From positions 1-64,000 of the forward strand of contig JAJRPF010000048.1 in NCBI GenBank assembly GCA_024280885.1: a DNA stretch of 64,000 bases, in the 5' to 3' direction. The DNA is from Planctomycetota bacterium (GTDB taxonomy: Bacteria > Planctomycetota > JAJSAM01 > JAJVHW01). The notes beneath the pieces are model-generated. The model did not search any database and was not told the DNA's origin. It saw nothing but the letters and a program-made list of their open reading frames with translations. This document shows positions 34,152 through 43,167 of the stretch, in pieces; positions within the stretch are counted from its first letter, which is position 1, and the number at the start of each line of letters is the position of its first letter. Made by a program: the position numbers and the translations under genes.

Positions 34152-34483
34152 CAGTCCTCCACCTGCTCGAGTGTGGCGCGCAACTGTGCGGCGTGGAGCT
34201 TGAAGACGTAGAGCTCCGCCTGCTCGCGCGCGCCCGTCCAGACGACAGACCGGCCTTGTGTGTGGACCTCCATCATCAGGCGTTGTGCCTTTGCCGTGGC
34301 GTATCCGAAGACCTTCTGCAGCGTCATCGTGACGAACGGCATGAGGGTGATCGGATCGTCATGGACGATCACTTTCCAGGGACTCGCGAGGGATGTGCGG
34401 GTCTCGGCCTCCTCGATGACCCCAGGCTCGGCCGTTGCCGACGCTCCGCTTCGCGCAGGCTTCCAGTTGCGTGTATCACTCAC
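34151..34483 (-). CDS. clpS: ATP-dependent Clp protease adaptor ClpS
   Basis: 110 residues starting at a GTG (34483). It has a variable 40-residue N-terminal tail, then the ClpS core: WKVIVHDDPITLMPFVTMTL, with the conserved Asp-Asp-Pro of the N-degron pocket, and VFGYATAKAQRLMMEVHTQG. ClpS binds N-degron substrates and delivers them to ClpA/C-ClpP. No in-frame ATG is available before the core, so GTG is the likely start. It is divergent from the FKBP gene, with 86 bp between. Confidence 0.85.
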   Translation of the reverse strand: MSDTRNWKPARSGASATAEPGVIEEAETRTSLASPWKVIVHDDPITLMPFVTMTLQKVFGYATAKAQRLMMEVHTQGRSVVWTGAREQAELYVFKLHAAQLRATLEQVED

Positions 34484-34569
34484 GATCTCATCATACCGCG
34501 GGCGTCGAAGATCTGCCCGGAGCCCCGAGGCGTCTGACGTTCTCCAGGACTTCCGGGCAGAATGCGCGC

Positions 34570-35097
34570 ATGACCAGAACCACCACGTCTCTCGTGACAA
34601 CGCTCGCACTGACCCTCTCGCTCGGACTCGCGCTCACGGCGTGTAGCGGCGACGGCGGCTCGCAGGCCTCCGGCGACGCCGGGTCATCCGCCGCCTCGAT
34701 GCCCGCCCAGGCTCGCGCACAGACTCCCGATGTGGGCGGAAGATTCGTCATCCCGTCGGGCCGCCGCGGCGTGGCGCCGATCAAGGTGACGGTCGTCGCC
34801 AAGGGCACAGGCACCGAAGCGCGCTCCGGCGACACCGTGGCGATGCACTACATCGGCACGTTCATGGACGGGAAGGTCTTCGACAGTTCGCGCAAGACGG
34901 GCCAGGCATTCGAGTTCCGACTCGGCACCGGCGGGGTGATTGCCGGCTGGGACCTCGTGGTCGAGCGCATGCACATCGGCGACCGCTGGACGGTTGTGAT
35001 CCCGTCGGACCTGGCGTACGGAGAAAACGGTCATCCGGCGGGAATCCCCGGCGGCGCCGACCTCAACTTCGACATGGAGCTACTCCGGGTTCGTTGA
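34570..35097 (+). CDS. FKBP-type peptidyl-prolyl isomerase lipoprotein
   Basis: 175 residues: signal peptide with lipobox LTAC, a Ser/Gly/Ala linker, then an FKBP domain (about 75-175). Active-site residues are visible in VAMHYIGTFMDGKVFDSS (Tyr and Asp), GGVIAGWDLVVERMHIGDRW (Trp) and IPSDLAYGENG. FKBPs catalyse proline cis-trans isomerisation during folding, here presumably outside the cytoplasm. The start at 34570 was chosen because the signal follows directly. Its stop codon is inside a hairpin. Confidence 0.9.
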   Translation: MTRTTTSLVTTLALTLSLGLALTACSGDGGSQASGDAGSSAASMPAQARAQTPDVGGRFVIPSGRRGVAPIKVTVVAKGTGTEARSGDTVAMHYIGTFMDGKVFDSSRKTGQAFEFRLGTGGVIAGWDLVVERMHIGDRWTVVIPSDLAYGENGHPAGIPGGADLNFDMELLRVR

Positions 35098-35124
35098 GAC
35101 GCTCGCTTCGCGCGGGTCTCAACG
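35092..35124 (+). terminator. Stop-codon-overlapping hairpin after the FKBP gene
   Basis: CGTTGAGAC (35092-35100) pairs with GTCTCAACG (35116-35124); the TGA stop codon is in the left arm. This mirrors the hairpin after threonine dehydratase at 168-208. Confidence 0.55.
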
Positions 35125-35129
35125 AAGTG

Positions 35130-35292
35130 TTGCGTTTGTGCCGACTCCGTCGGCACGCTCGCTTCGCTCGCATGTTCGGCTCCCGTCGCGGCTCCGGCTG
35201 CTCAACTGGGGCCACGGTTGGAGTTCGCTGCCGCGTATCGGAGAGTGACCTCGACGCGTGAGGGCGCTCGTCGCGAGGGTTGGTTTCGCAGG
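35130..35292 (+). repeat. Dispersed 3'-flanking repeat, copy B
   Basis: Full counterpart of 1-164 (minus strand). The first 75 nt contain three stem-like palindromes, including GTGCCGACTCCGTCGGCAC (35138-35156), whose equivalent in copy A keeps pairing by a swapped base pair. The later part is less conserved but aligns column for column to a shared GGTTTCGCAGG. Confidence 0.75.
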
Positions 35293-35411
35293 CGGAATCC
35301 ACTCCCTACGTCTCACTCCCGTGATCCGGCGTTCTCGTGGCGTGCGGTTCTGTCTGCAGGTCCCGCATTCTGTCCATCTCCGACGTCGATCCACGTGGCG
35401 GGTGGACGGCC

Positions 35412-35440
35412 GGAAATCGCGTGCCTGGCTCAATTTTCTC
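35412..35440 (-). repeat. REP-like repeat, copy 3
   Basis: On the minus strand it reads GAGAAAATTGAGCCAGGCAC, then GCGATTTCC, the family consensus. It is inverted relative to copy 4 only 45 nt away, forming a BIME-like pair. Confidence 0.65.
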
Positions 35441-35485
35441 GGTGCGGCGACGAGTCCCGCCCTCGTCCATTCGGGCCGGCGCGCC

Positions 35486-35514
35486 GAAAAATCTGAGCCT
35501 GGCACGGTATTTCC
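35486..35514 (+). repeat. REP-like repeat, copy 4
   Basis: GAAAAATCTGAGCCTGGCAC followed by GGTATTTCC. Inverted partner of copy 3. Confidence 0.65.
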
Positions 35515-35598
35515 GGGCGCCGAGATCGGTGGCTCGAGCGCCCGCGTTTGCCGGTGCCTCGTGGCACAGGGCTCACTTGATGGCCTGAATCTCGGGGA

Positions 35599-36834
35599 TC
35601 ACTTGGCCTCTTTGGCGCGGCGGCGCAGCTCCATTTCGAAGCTCTCCCGCATTTCGGCCATCTTGCGCGCCATCGAATCCATCTCGGTGCGGAGCTCAGC
35701 GTTCTCTCGCCGCGTGCGGTCGAGTTGGCGGCGGATCTCCTCGGCTTCGGCTCGCATGGCGCCCGTGTCTGGGGGTGGGCGTCGTTGTTCGCCGCCCATG
35801 CTCGGTCCACCCGGTCCGCCGCGCATGCCTGGACCGCCCGGTCCGCGACCTCCGCCGGGACCGCGTTGCATTCCTGATCGGCCCTGCGTCCCTGGTCCAC
35901 GTGGTCCGCCGGTGCGTGGGCCCATCGGGCCGGCCGGCCGGCCTCGTCCGGGGGGCGGGCCCATGTGTTCGCGTCGCCGGCGTTCCATCTCGCCCATTGC
36001 GCGTTGGCGACGGTTTTCTGGGAAGCCGTGGCGTTCCAGCATCGTGCGAAGTTCGGTCACGGTTCGCTCGAGTCGTGCGACGCGATCTTCGACGCCGTGT
36101 TCGCCGCCACGCGGCGGTCCTCTGCGGGCACCGCCGAATGGGGAGCCAGGTCCGCCGCGCATACCCGGTCCAGCGGGCCCTCCGGGGCCGCGCCCCATGT
36201 GCGGCCCGCGACCTCCGGGGCCACCCGGGAAGAACTCGCCCTGAGCGGCGGGAAGCGGCGCGCCTACGGCGGAGTTATCCAACTGCGCCTGCAGTTCGGC
36301 GACTCGACGCCGCGCGTCGGCGAGCTTCATCTGGGCCTGCTGGATCGCGGGCATGTAGCCGCGCATCTCGGTGCGCGACCGCTGCAGCTTCACGTCGATC
36401 TCAGCCCGCATCCGCTCGATTTTCTGGAGCTTCTCGAGGAGGGCCGTGACGTCTGAGTGCTCATCTCCGAGACCCTTGCGCCTTGCCGCGTCGAGTTTCT
36501 CCTGGAGCTTCGCGCTCTCGTCCGTGAGGGCTGCCTGCTTCTTGTTCATTTGCCGGTGGAGGCTCTGGAGGGCCGCCTTGCGCAGCTGTATCTCGTTCCT
36601 CCTGGCATCGACCTCGACTTCCCTGAGTCGCATGGCGACGTGGGACCGGGCCAGTGCGGCGCGGAGTTCCTGGATAGCGCGCTCCCGCAGTCCGGCGTCG
36701 CGACCTCCACTCTCGCTTGGCTCCCGGCTTTCGACCGGTTCCGGGGCGTCAGCACGCTCTTGGGCCTGCGCCGTTGAACAACCGACGGTGAGTAGTCCGG
36801 CCAGAAGGACCGGGAGAATGGATCGTTCGAACAT
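35599..36834 (-). CDS. Lipoprotein with coiled coil and Gly/Pro/Arg-rich region
   Basis: 411 residues. The ATG at 36834 has GGAGG 8 nt upstream; a GTG three codons earlier is less likely because it overlaps that site. Signal with lipobox LTVGC, then a charged linker, a long coiled coil (about 45-165), a collagen-like low-complexity stretch rich in Gly-Pro-Gly and Gly-Gly-Pro, a second short coiled coil, another Gly/Pro/Arg stretch and a final coiled coil ending RRAKEAK. No enzyme domain. A cell-envelope structural role is possible. It lies upstream of the two-component genes on the same strand order but is separately spaced. Confidence 0.65.
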   Translation of the reverse strand: MFERSILPVLLAGLLTVGCSTAQAQERADAPEPVESREPSESGGRDAGLRERAIQELRAALARSHVAMRLREVEVDARRNEIQLRKAALQSLHRQMNKKQAALTDESAKLQEKLDAARRKGLGDEHSDVTALLEKLQKIERMRAEIDVKLQRSRTEMRGYMPAIQQAQMKLADARRRVAELQAQLDNSAVGAPLPAAQGEFFPGGPGGRGPHMGRGPGGPAGPGMRGGPGSPFGGARRGPPRGGEHGVEDRVARLERTVTELRTMLERHGFPENRRQRAMGEMERRRREHMGPPPGRGRPAGPMGPRTGGPRGPGTQGRSGMQRGPGGGRGPGGPGMRGGPGGPSMGGEQRRPPPDTGAMRAEAEEIRRQLDRTRRENAELRTEMDSMARKMAEMRESFEMELRRRAKEAK

Positions 36835-36945
36835 GGCCTGCACCTCCTCGTACTCTCGATCACGCTGATCACGTATTCGATCGCCGAATTGTACGAGTCA
36901 CGGAGAGGCGACGTGTGAGCCCGATGTGAGATCGCGGGCGACGCG

Positions 36946-37652
<707 letters not shown>

Positions 37653-37656
<4 letters not shown>

Positions 37657-39653
37657 GAGCTTCCTTCCGTCGGCAGAATGAACGTGAAGCGCGCGCCGCC
37701 GTCCGTCGGGCTTTCTGCCGTGACCGACCCGCCGTGGGCCTCCGCGACTTCGCGCACGAGCGCCAGCCCGAGGCCGACGCCCTTCACCTCGTGCGTTGCG
37801 GAGGGCACGCGGTGGAAGCGCTCGAAGATGCGTTCGAGATGGTCGCTCGGGATGCCCTTGCCGTGGTCTCGAACGGTGAGCGTCGCGTACCCCTCGCGCG
37901 TGGTCAATCGCACGTCGATGGGCTCATCGGCCGCACCGTGTTTGACGGCGTTATCGACGAGGTTGCGAACCGCGCGTCGCACGGCCGAGTGATCGATGCT
38001 CACGGGGACCGCGTCGCCCGGCATGGTCACGGTCATCCGGTCCGTGTCGATGCGCGCCGCTTCGAACGCGTCACGGACGACGTCGCGCAGGTCAGCCGCT
38101 TCGCGCTTTGCAACCAGACGCCCGCCCTCGAGGCGCGCGAGATCCAGCGTTTCCTCGACGAGATCTGCGAGGCGGCGCGCCTCGCGAAGCAGGTGCTCGT
38201 GGTACGTCGCGTGACGCTCGGGATCGACGTGGCCGCGCTCCAGTTCCTCCGAGAGGGCGAGCATCGCGGCGGTGGGGGTGCGGACCTCGTGCGCGACGTG
38301 ATCGAGAAATGTGCGGCGCTCCTCGGCGAGTCGCGCGTGGTGCGCGGCTGCGCGGGTCATTGCCATTGCGCCGAGTCCGAGCATGAGTGTCGCGAGCGCC
38401 AGCGCCCCGCCGAGCAGCCACGCGTTCCGCGGCATGCCGGTGGGTACGGCCACGCGAGCCTCGACGCGCCAACCCGCGACGAGGCCGGTGAGTGGGACGT
38501 CTTCGAGCAGCGCGCCATCCGGCGCTCCTTGTGTGCCGAGTGCGACGCTTCCGTTCGGCGCACGCACGATCACCTGGACATCCGGATTGGAGAGTGCCGC
38601 GTCGGTGACGCGCGTTCGAACGGTCTCGCCGATGATCGTACCGCCGACGAACGCCTCTTCGACCGTGCCCCGCACATCGACGCGCACCCGCCGTTGGAGA
38701 CCGAGCATCCCGCCCGTCGTCGGACGCCAGAAAACGTCCTGGTCCTGGCTCGGATCCCGCGGCGCGCTGCTCATCTCGCGGATGACATCGTCTGTGGCCT
38801 CCATTCGGTCGAACGTTGCGCCCGTGTACGCATTGGTCCACGACTGGCGGAACTGTGCGAGAAGCGCTCCGCGGCGGCCGTCCGAGAGCCCCCACGGATC
38901 CGCCGAGATGATCTGCTGCGCTTTCGCCCACCAACTCGTGATGCGGGAGTCCACGTCGCCCGGGGGGGTGTTCTTGGCGAACCTGAGCTCCGGGACGATC
39001 AGCGCGAGATCACACGCCGCGAGCCACGGGCGCTCCGGGCGCAGGCGAGAGCCCTCGGGGACCGCGATCTCGGGCGGCAGGGCGAAGAGTTTCTCCATCT
39101 GCTCCCTCGCTGCTGCGTGATTGCCCGCGCTCAATTCCGCATGAACGCACGCAATCCGCAGCACTCCCTCGACCCACTGGGTCTCGACTGCGGCGGCCGC
39201 GCCTGCCAGGAGTGAAGCGCGCGCCACATCGTTCAGATCGCCCGCGGCCTCGATCGGACGCAATACTTCTTCTGCGAGGGCGGCGTCACGACGTGCCACC
39301 GCGTCGTCCACCGTGCGCAATGGGTGGCCCTCGCGCAGCCAGCCGGAGAGAATGCGCCGACCGTCGATCGTCGCGATCCAGGCCGCATAGAGGTGACGCG
39401 TGGCCTCGTCGGCTGCTTCGACGTCGATCCTCGCACCCGTCGCGGGTAGCGGTGCAACGTACTCCTCGACGAGCGTCTCGAACGCGCGCGCGACCTGCGT
39501 GGCCGCGCCCCGAGCCCGCTCGCGAGCGTCTTCGCGCGCCCGATCCGCCTCGGCCGTCACCGCGCGCACACCCACCAGCACGAGTAGAACGCCGGGCACG
39601 AGTACCCACCAAGGCGACGGCATACGCGGCGTGGCTCGGTCCATATTCCTCAT
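37653..39653 (-). CDS. Sensor histidine kinase
   Basis: 666 residues: TM1 near the N-terminus (WWVLVPGVLLVLVGVRAV), a large extracytoplasmic region (about 35-405), TM2 (AWLLGGALALATLMLGLGAM), then HisKA with the phospho-accepting His455 in DHVAHEVRTP and an HATPase domain with N box NLVDNAVKHG, G1 DHGKGIP and G2 GVGLGLALV. The periplasmic part is unlike PAS or CHASE domains I know and is helical. Its stop codon overlaps the start of the response regulator by 4 nt (ATGA), so the pair is translationally coupled. The signal is unknown. In-frame ATGs at 39644 and 39623 are alternative starts. Confidence 0.9.
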
Positions 39654-39710
39654 CCTGCCGTAACAGAGTGCGAGGCGACATTGAGGAACTTGTGAGACCG
39701 CGCTCGGTTA

Positions 39711-39876
39711 GGGCTCGCGCAGGAATAAGTTCGTGGGACCGAGGACGAGCGAGGCGGCGTAAGGCAAGGCGCATCGACGACGCGACTCATTGCGGAGCCG
39801 AGTCGGGGAGGAGAGGCAACGCAGCGTTACGCCGCCGCAGCCGCCCGAATCCCCGAAGTTATTCCTGCGCGGGCCC
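39711..39876. mobile_element. MITE-like palindromic element 1
   Basis: 27-bp terminal inverted repeats (39711-39737 and 39850-39876) match at 23 positions; the shared core is GCGCAGGAATAA. TTA flanks both ends (39708-39710, 39877-39879) as a possible 3-bp target duplication. A second inverted pair lies inside (GGCGGCGTAA at 39753-39762, TTACGCCGCC at 39827-39836). No coding capacity. It sits between dinG-like and kinase genes. Confidence 0.6.
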
Positions 39877-39979
39877 TTAGGCCCCAACGGCCGAGAACGA
39901 CTCAACAGGGGATCGCAACGGGCGACTCGGAAGATCCGGGTCGCCCACCCCTACGTTCCCCGCTCACCTACCGCGCATC

Positions 39980-41923
39980 TCAGCGACCCTCGACCACCAC
40001 GTCGATCTCCGGGAGCGCGCGGATGAACTGACGCCCGTAGCGCTTGCTCACCACGCGCTGATCCAGCACGACAACCGTTCCTCGATCCCGTTTCGATCGG
40101 ATCAGGCGCCCGAAGCCCTGCTTGAACCTCAGGATCGCGCGTGGCAGCGAGTAGTCGCCGAAGGGGTTGCCGCCGCGCGCCTCGATCGACTGCGTGCGCG
40201 CCTCCTGGACGGGGTGCGTCGGCACGGCAAAGGGCAGCCGCGCGATGATGACCATCGTCAGCGCTTCGCCCGGTACGTCCACGCCCTGCCAGAACGAGTC
40301 GGTGCCGAAGAGCACGCCACCACTGGCTGCCTTGAACTGCTCGAGCATCGCCGCGCGTGGCAGGCCGTCGCCCTGCTTGAAGACGAGATGGCCTTCGTTG
40401 CGGAGCGCGGAAGCGCAGGCCTCGTGGCAGCGGTCCATCGATCCGTACGACGTGAAGAGGACGAAGACGCCGCCGCTCGACTCGCGCACATGGTGGAGTA
40501 CCGCGTTGGGGAGCGCGTCTTCGTAGGCATCGCCGGCGCTCGGCTCGGGCACGCGCGTGTCGACGATGAGCTTCGCCTGCGTGCGATAGTCGAAAGGCGA
40601 GCCACACAGGAGCGTCGCGGTCGGTTCGATCCCCACGCGCTCGGCCAGGTGCCGGAAGCCGTCTTTGCCGCCCGCCGAGAGCGTGGCGCTCGTGAGGGTC
40701 ACGCTCTTGAGCGGTCCCCAGAGATGCTCCCCCAGTTCGGGGCCAACGTGAATGGGCGCACTCCGGAGCGAGACGTTGCCGCCCTTCTCTTCCTCGGCCC
40801 AGTAGACGTGGCCTTCGCGTGTCATGCCGATCAGCGCGAAGAGCTCGTCGGAGAGCCCCGACGCGCGGGCGGCGCGCGCTTTCAGTTCCTGGTGCTTCTC
40901 CGGCGCCTCCTGCCGATCGGCGAGGCGCGCGATCGAGGCCCCGAGTTCGTCGAGTGCGTCGGCCAATGTGCGCGTGAAAAGCTCCGGCTCGTGAATGCGC
41001 CCGTTGCGGGGGCGGCCCGCGCGCACCCACGCCGCCACCTCCATGAAGAAGCCGGTCGTCGCGTCGCGCGTGAGTCGCACGTACTCCCGCGCTTCGTCCG
41101 CGCCCTCGACGGTGTGGAGCACGCCGCGCCCCTGCTTCGACGCGAGCTGTCGCAGAAGATGCAGGACCATCCCGCGACTGACGCGCAGCCCGAGGTAATC
41201 GCCCGCAACGTCCTCGACGCCGTGCGCCTCGTCGAGGACCAGATGCTCGAAGTCCGGAAGCAGGCCCCAGCCCGCGCGTCGCAGTGACATATCCGCGAAG
41301 AGGAAGTGGTGGTTTGCCACGACGATGTTGGCGTTGGCGAGACGGCGTCGCCCGGCCTGATAGTGGCACCGATCGAAGAACTCGCAGCGCTTCCCGAGAC
41401 AGTTCCCTGCCTCGGCGTTGACCCTGTTCCAGACGTCGCGGTCGGGCACGAAGGGGAGATCCTGGAGCGTGCCGTCGTCCGTGGTCTTCGCCCAGTCCAC
41501 GATCTTCTGCAGTTGGTCGTCAGCGCCCTGCCCGTCGAAGAGCTCTTTGCCTCCGCGCACCGCCATCCCCAGGCGACGCTGGCAGAGGAAGTTCCCGCGG
41601 CCCTTGGCGAGCACCACGCTGAACTCAGCTGGGAGAATCCCGGAGAGGAAGGGGACGTCCTTCCCCAGCAACTGCTCCTGGAGAGCGATGGTGTGGGTCG
41701 CGATGACGACGCGCTCGCCCCTGTCGGCCGCCGCGGCGATCGCGGGCACGAGGTAGGCGAAGCTCTTGCCGACCCCCGTGCCGGCCTCGGCTATGAGCCT
41801 GCCGCCCTTCTGCATGACAGCGTCGACGGCGCTGGCGAGCTCGGTCTGCTCAGGACGTTCCTCGTAATGCTCCAGCCGCGAAGCGACCAGTCCGGTGGGG
41901 CCGAGGATGGCGAGAACGTCCAT
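39980..41923 (-). CDS. DinG/XPD-family ATP-dependent DNA helicase
   Basis: 647 residues, superfamily 2 iron-sulfur helicase. Q-like HYEERPEQ, Walker A AEAGTGVGKS (45-54), DEAH box (231-234) and four cysteines positioned for a 4Fe-4S cluster (about C114, C175, C180, C186). Motif VI is in RFKQGFGRLIRS-. Family members (DinG, YoaA) unwind DNA during repair and replication restart. It is not possible by eye to choose between DinG and YoaA, so no symbol is given. Confidence 0.88.
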   Translation of the reverse strand: MDVLAILGPTGLVASRLEHYEERPEQTELASAVDAVMQKGGRLIAEAGTGVGKSFAYLVPAIAAAADRGERVVIATHTIALQEQLLGKDVPFLSGILPAEFSVVLAKGRGNFLCQRRLGMAVRGGKELFDGQGADDQLQKIVDWAKTTDDGTLQDLPFVPDRDVWNRVNAEAGNCLGKRCEFFDRCHYQAGRRRLANANIVVANHHFLFADMSLRRAGWGLLPDFEHLVLDEAHGVEDVAGDYLGLRVSRGMVLHLLRQLASKQGRGVLHTVEGADEAREYVRLTRDATTGFFMEVAAWVRAGRPRNGRIHEPELFTRTLADALDELGASIARLADRQEAPEKHQELKARAARASGLSDELFALIGMTREGHVYWAEEEKGGNVSLRSAPIHVGPELGEHLWGPLKSVTLTSATLSAGGKDGFRHLAERVGIEPTATLLCGSPFDYRTQAKLIVDTRVPEPSAGDAYEDALPNAVLHHVRESSGGVFVLFTSYGSMDRCHEACASALRNEGHLVFKQGDGLPRAAMLEQFKAASGGVLFGTDSFWQGVDVPGEALTMVIIARLPFAVPTHPVQEARTQSIEARGGNPFGDYSLPRAILRFKQGFGRLIRSKRDRGTVVVLDQRVVSKRYGRQFIRALPEIDVVVEGR

Positions 41924-42084
41924 GGAGCCCCGGATACTACCCGTGCCCGGTGTCGTTCCGTGTCGTTCCAGCGGTCTCGCGGGGCGGGTTCCAGGCGGAG
42001 ACGATCAATCGCGTTCTCCGATTCGTTGGACGACGACGAACACAGACCGCTAGCATCCTGCGTTCGCCCCTGAGGGAGGATTTC

Positions 42085-42534
42085 ATGCGTAGCTCGACCA
42101 TCCTGGCCGTCCTTGCCGCCGCAGTGCTCATCGCACCGGCATGCACCAGCACCTCCACCAGCCGTACGCGGTGGGGGAACATCGGCGACGGTGCGCTGAT
42201 GGATCGCAACTTGCGCTCGTATCACGCCGTGAACTCGGCCTTCCAGGGGAAGGTCGGCTACATGAAGGTCTTCGACGTGACCGAGGCTGGCGGCCCTGCC
42301 TACCAGTGGAAGTACGTGTACGACCTCGAGTACACCGAGCTCGGTTTCATCGACCAATTCGGTCGCGCGTACCAGTACCACGTCCTCTCGACCGCCGGTC
42401 AGCAGGCTCAGAAGACGCCGCTGAAGGTCACCGAGATGCCCGCCGACTCGGTCGAGCGCAACACGATGCGCATGCTCGGGATCAACCCCGCGACCGACGA
42501 CGTGACGTTCCCGCAGCTCGCGTCCGACTCGTAG
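42085..42534 (+). CDS. Small lipoprotein of unknown function
   Basis: 149 residues. Signal peptide with lipobox IAPAC (lipidated Cys20), GGGAGGA 5 nt before the ATG. The mature part starts TSTSTSRTRWGNIGDGALMD and contains VGYMKVFDVTEAGGP and QWKYVYDLEYTELGFIDQFG, an all-beta-looking domain I cannot assign. It is divergent from the helicase gene and converges with rsfS. Confidence 0.65.
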   Translation: MRSSTILAVLAAAVLIAPACTSTSTSRTRWGNIGDGALMDRNLRSYHAVNSAFQGKVGYMKVFDVTEAGGPAYQWKYVYDLEYTELGFIDQFGRAYQYHVLSTAGQQAQKTPLKVTEMPADSVERNTMRMLGINPATDDVTFPQLASDS

Positions 42535-42625
42535 ATCGGACCCGCCGCACGGTCAATCCGGCCCGACCAAGTCCGTCCGCGGGCGTGGAGTGGCCGAGTG
42601 GCCGTGTCAGACCCGACCGGCGCTG

Positions 42626-43090
42626 CTACTCGCCTTCGTCGGCGGGAGCTTCGGTCGTCGTCTCGGCGTCGTCGCCCTCTTCGGTCGGCTCGAACGCGAT
42701 CCGCTCGCAGTCGCCCCAGAGGTTCTCGAGGTCGTAGAACTCGCGCGCCTGCGGGCTGAAGACGTGTAGGACGACGGGGCCGAAGTCGAGCACGACCCAG
42801 TTGTCGTCCTTCATCGGCGTTCCAGCCAGTCGGTGGATGCCGACCTGCTTCAGTTCCTTCGCCACGGTCTCGGAGATCGAGGCCAGATGGCGCCGATTAC
42901 GGCCTGACGTGATGACGAAGTAATCCGTCACCTGCAGGGCCTCTTCGACGTCGAGCAGGATCGTGCGCCGGGCCTTCTTGTCCGTCGCGATCTCGGCGAT
43001 GCGGCGGGCCAATTCCAGGCTGCTCCAGCGCTCGTCGTCGGTCGACTTCGCGGTTGCCTCGGTGGTCTGCTTCTCTTCGGTCGCCATCAT
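42626..43090 (-). CDS. rsfS: Ribosome silencing factor RsfS
   Basis: 154 residues of the RsfS/Iojap family, which binds ribosomal protein uL14 and blocks subunit joining when nutrients are low. Hallmarks: ILLDVEEALQVTDYFVITSG, VKELKQVGIH-like helix, WVVLDFGPVVLHVFSPQARE and FYDLENLWGD. The N-terminal 20 residues and the acidic Thr/Glu/Ala tail are outside the core. The first ATG is 43090 and the second, one codon later, is equally likely. It follows the pyrophosphatase gene by 77 bp on the same strand. Confidence 0.93.
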   Translation of the reverse strand: MMATEEKQTTEATAKSTDDERWSSLELARRIAEIATDKKARRTILLDVEEALQVTDYFVITSGRNRRHLASISETVAKELKQVGIHRLAGTPMKDDNWVVLDFGPVVLHVFSPQAREFYDLENLWGDCERIAFEPTEEGDDAETTTEAPADEGE

Positions 43091-43097
43091 TCGTACT

Positions 43098-43149
43098 CGC
43101 TATCCGGGCTCGCTAGTCGGGCTCGTTATCCAGGCTCGGTATCCAGGTC
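43098..43149. repeat. 13-bp tandem repeat, four units, in the rsfS leader
   Basis: CGCTATCCGGGCT, CGCTAGTCGGGCT, CGTTATCCAGGCT and CGGTATCCAGGTC lie head to tail between hppA and rsfS. Units differ from one another at two to four positions. Confidence 0.75.
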
Positions 43150-43167
43150 TGTGTCGCTGCCGCTGCG

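Larger units (their letters stand above)
35293..35598. other. Intergenic region with inverted REP-like pair
   Basis: No gene called. It contains two REP-like copies in opposite orientation (35412-35440 and 35486-35514) with a short GACGAG...CTCGTC palindrome between them. Confidence 0.5.

Noticed and set aside
34484-34609. N-terminal extension of ClpS to 34609
   Set aside because: The extra 42 residues are Trp/Ser/Arg-rich, cover the divergent promoter region and overlap the FKBP start; the GTG at 34483 fits the family better.
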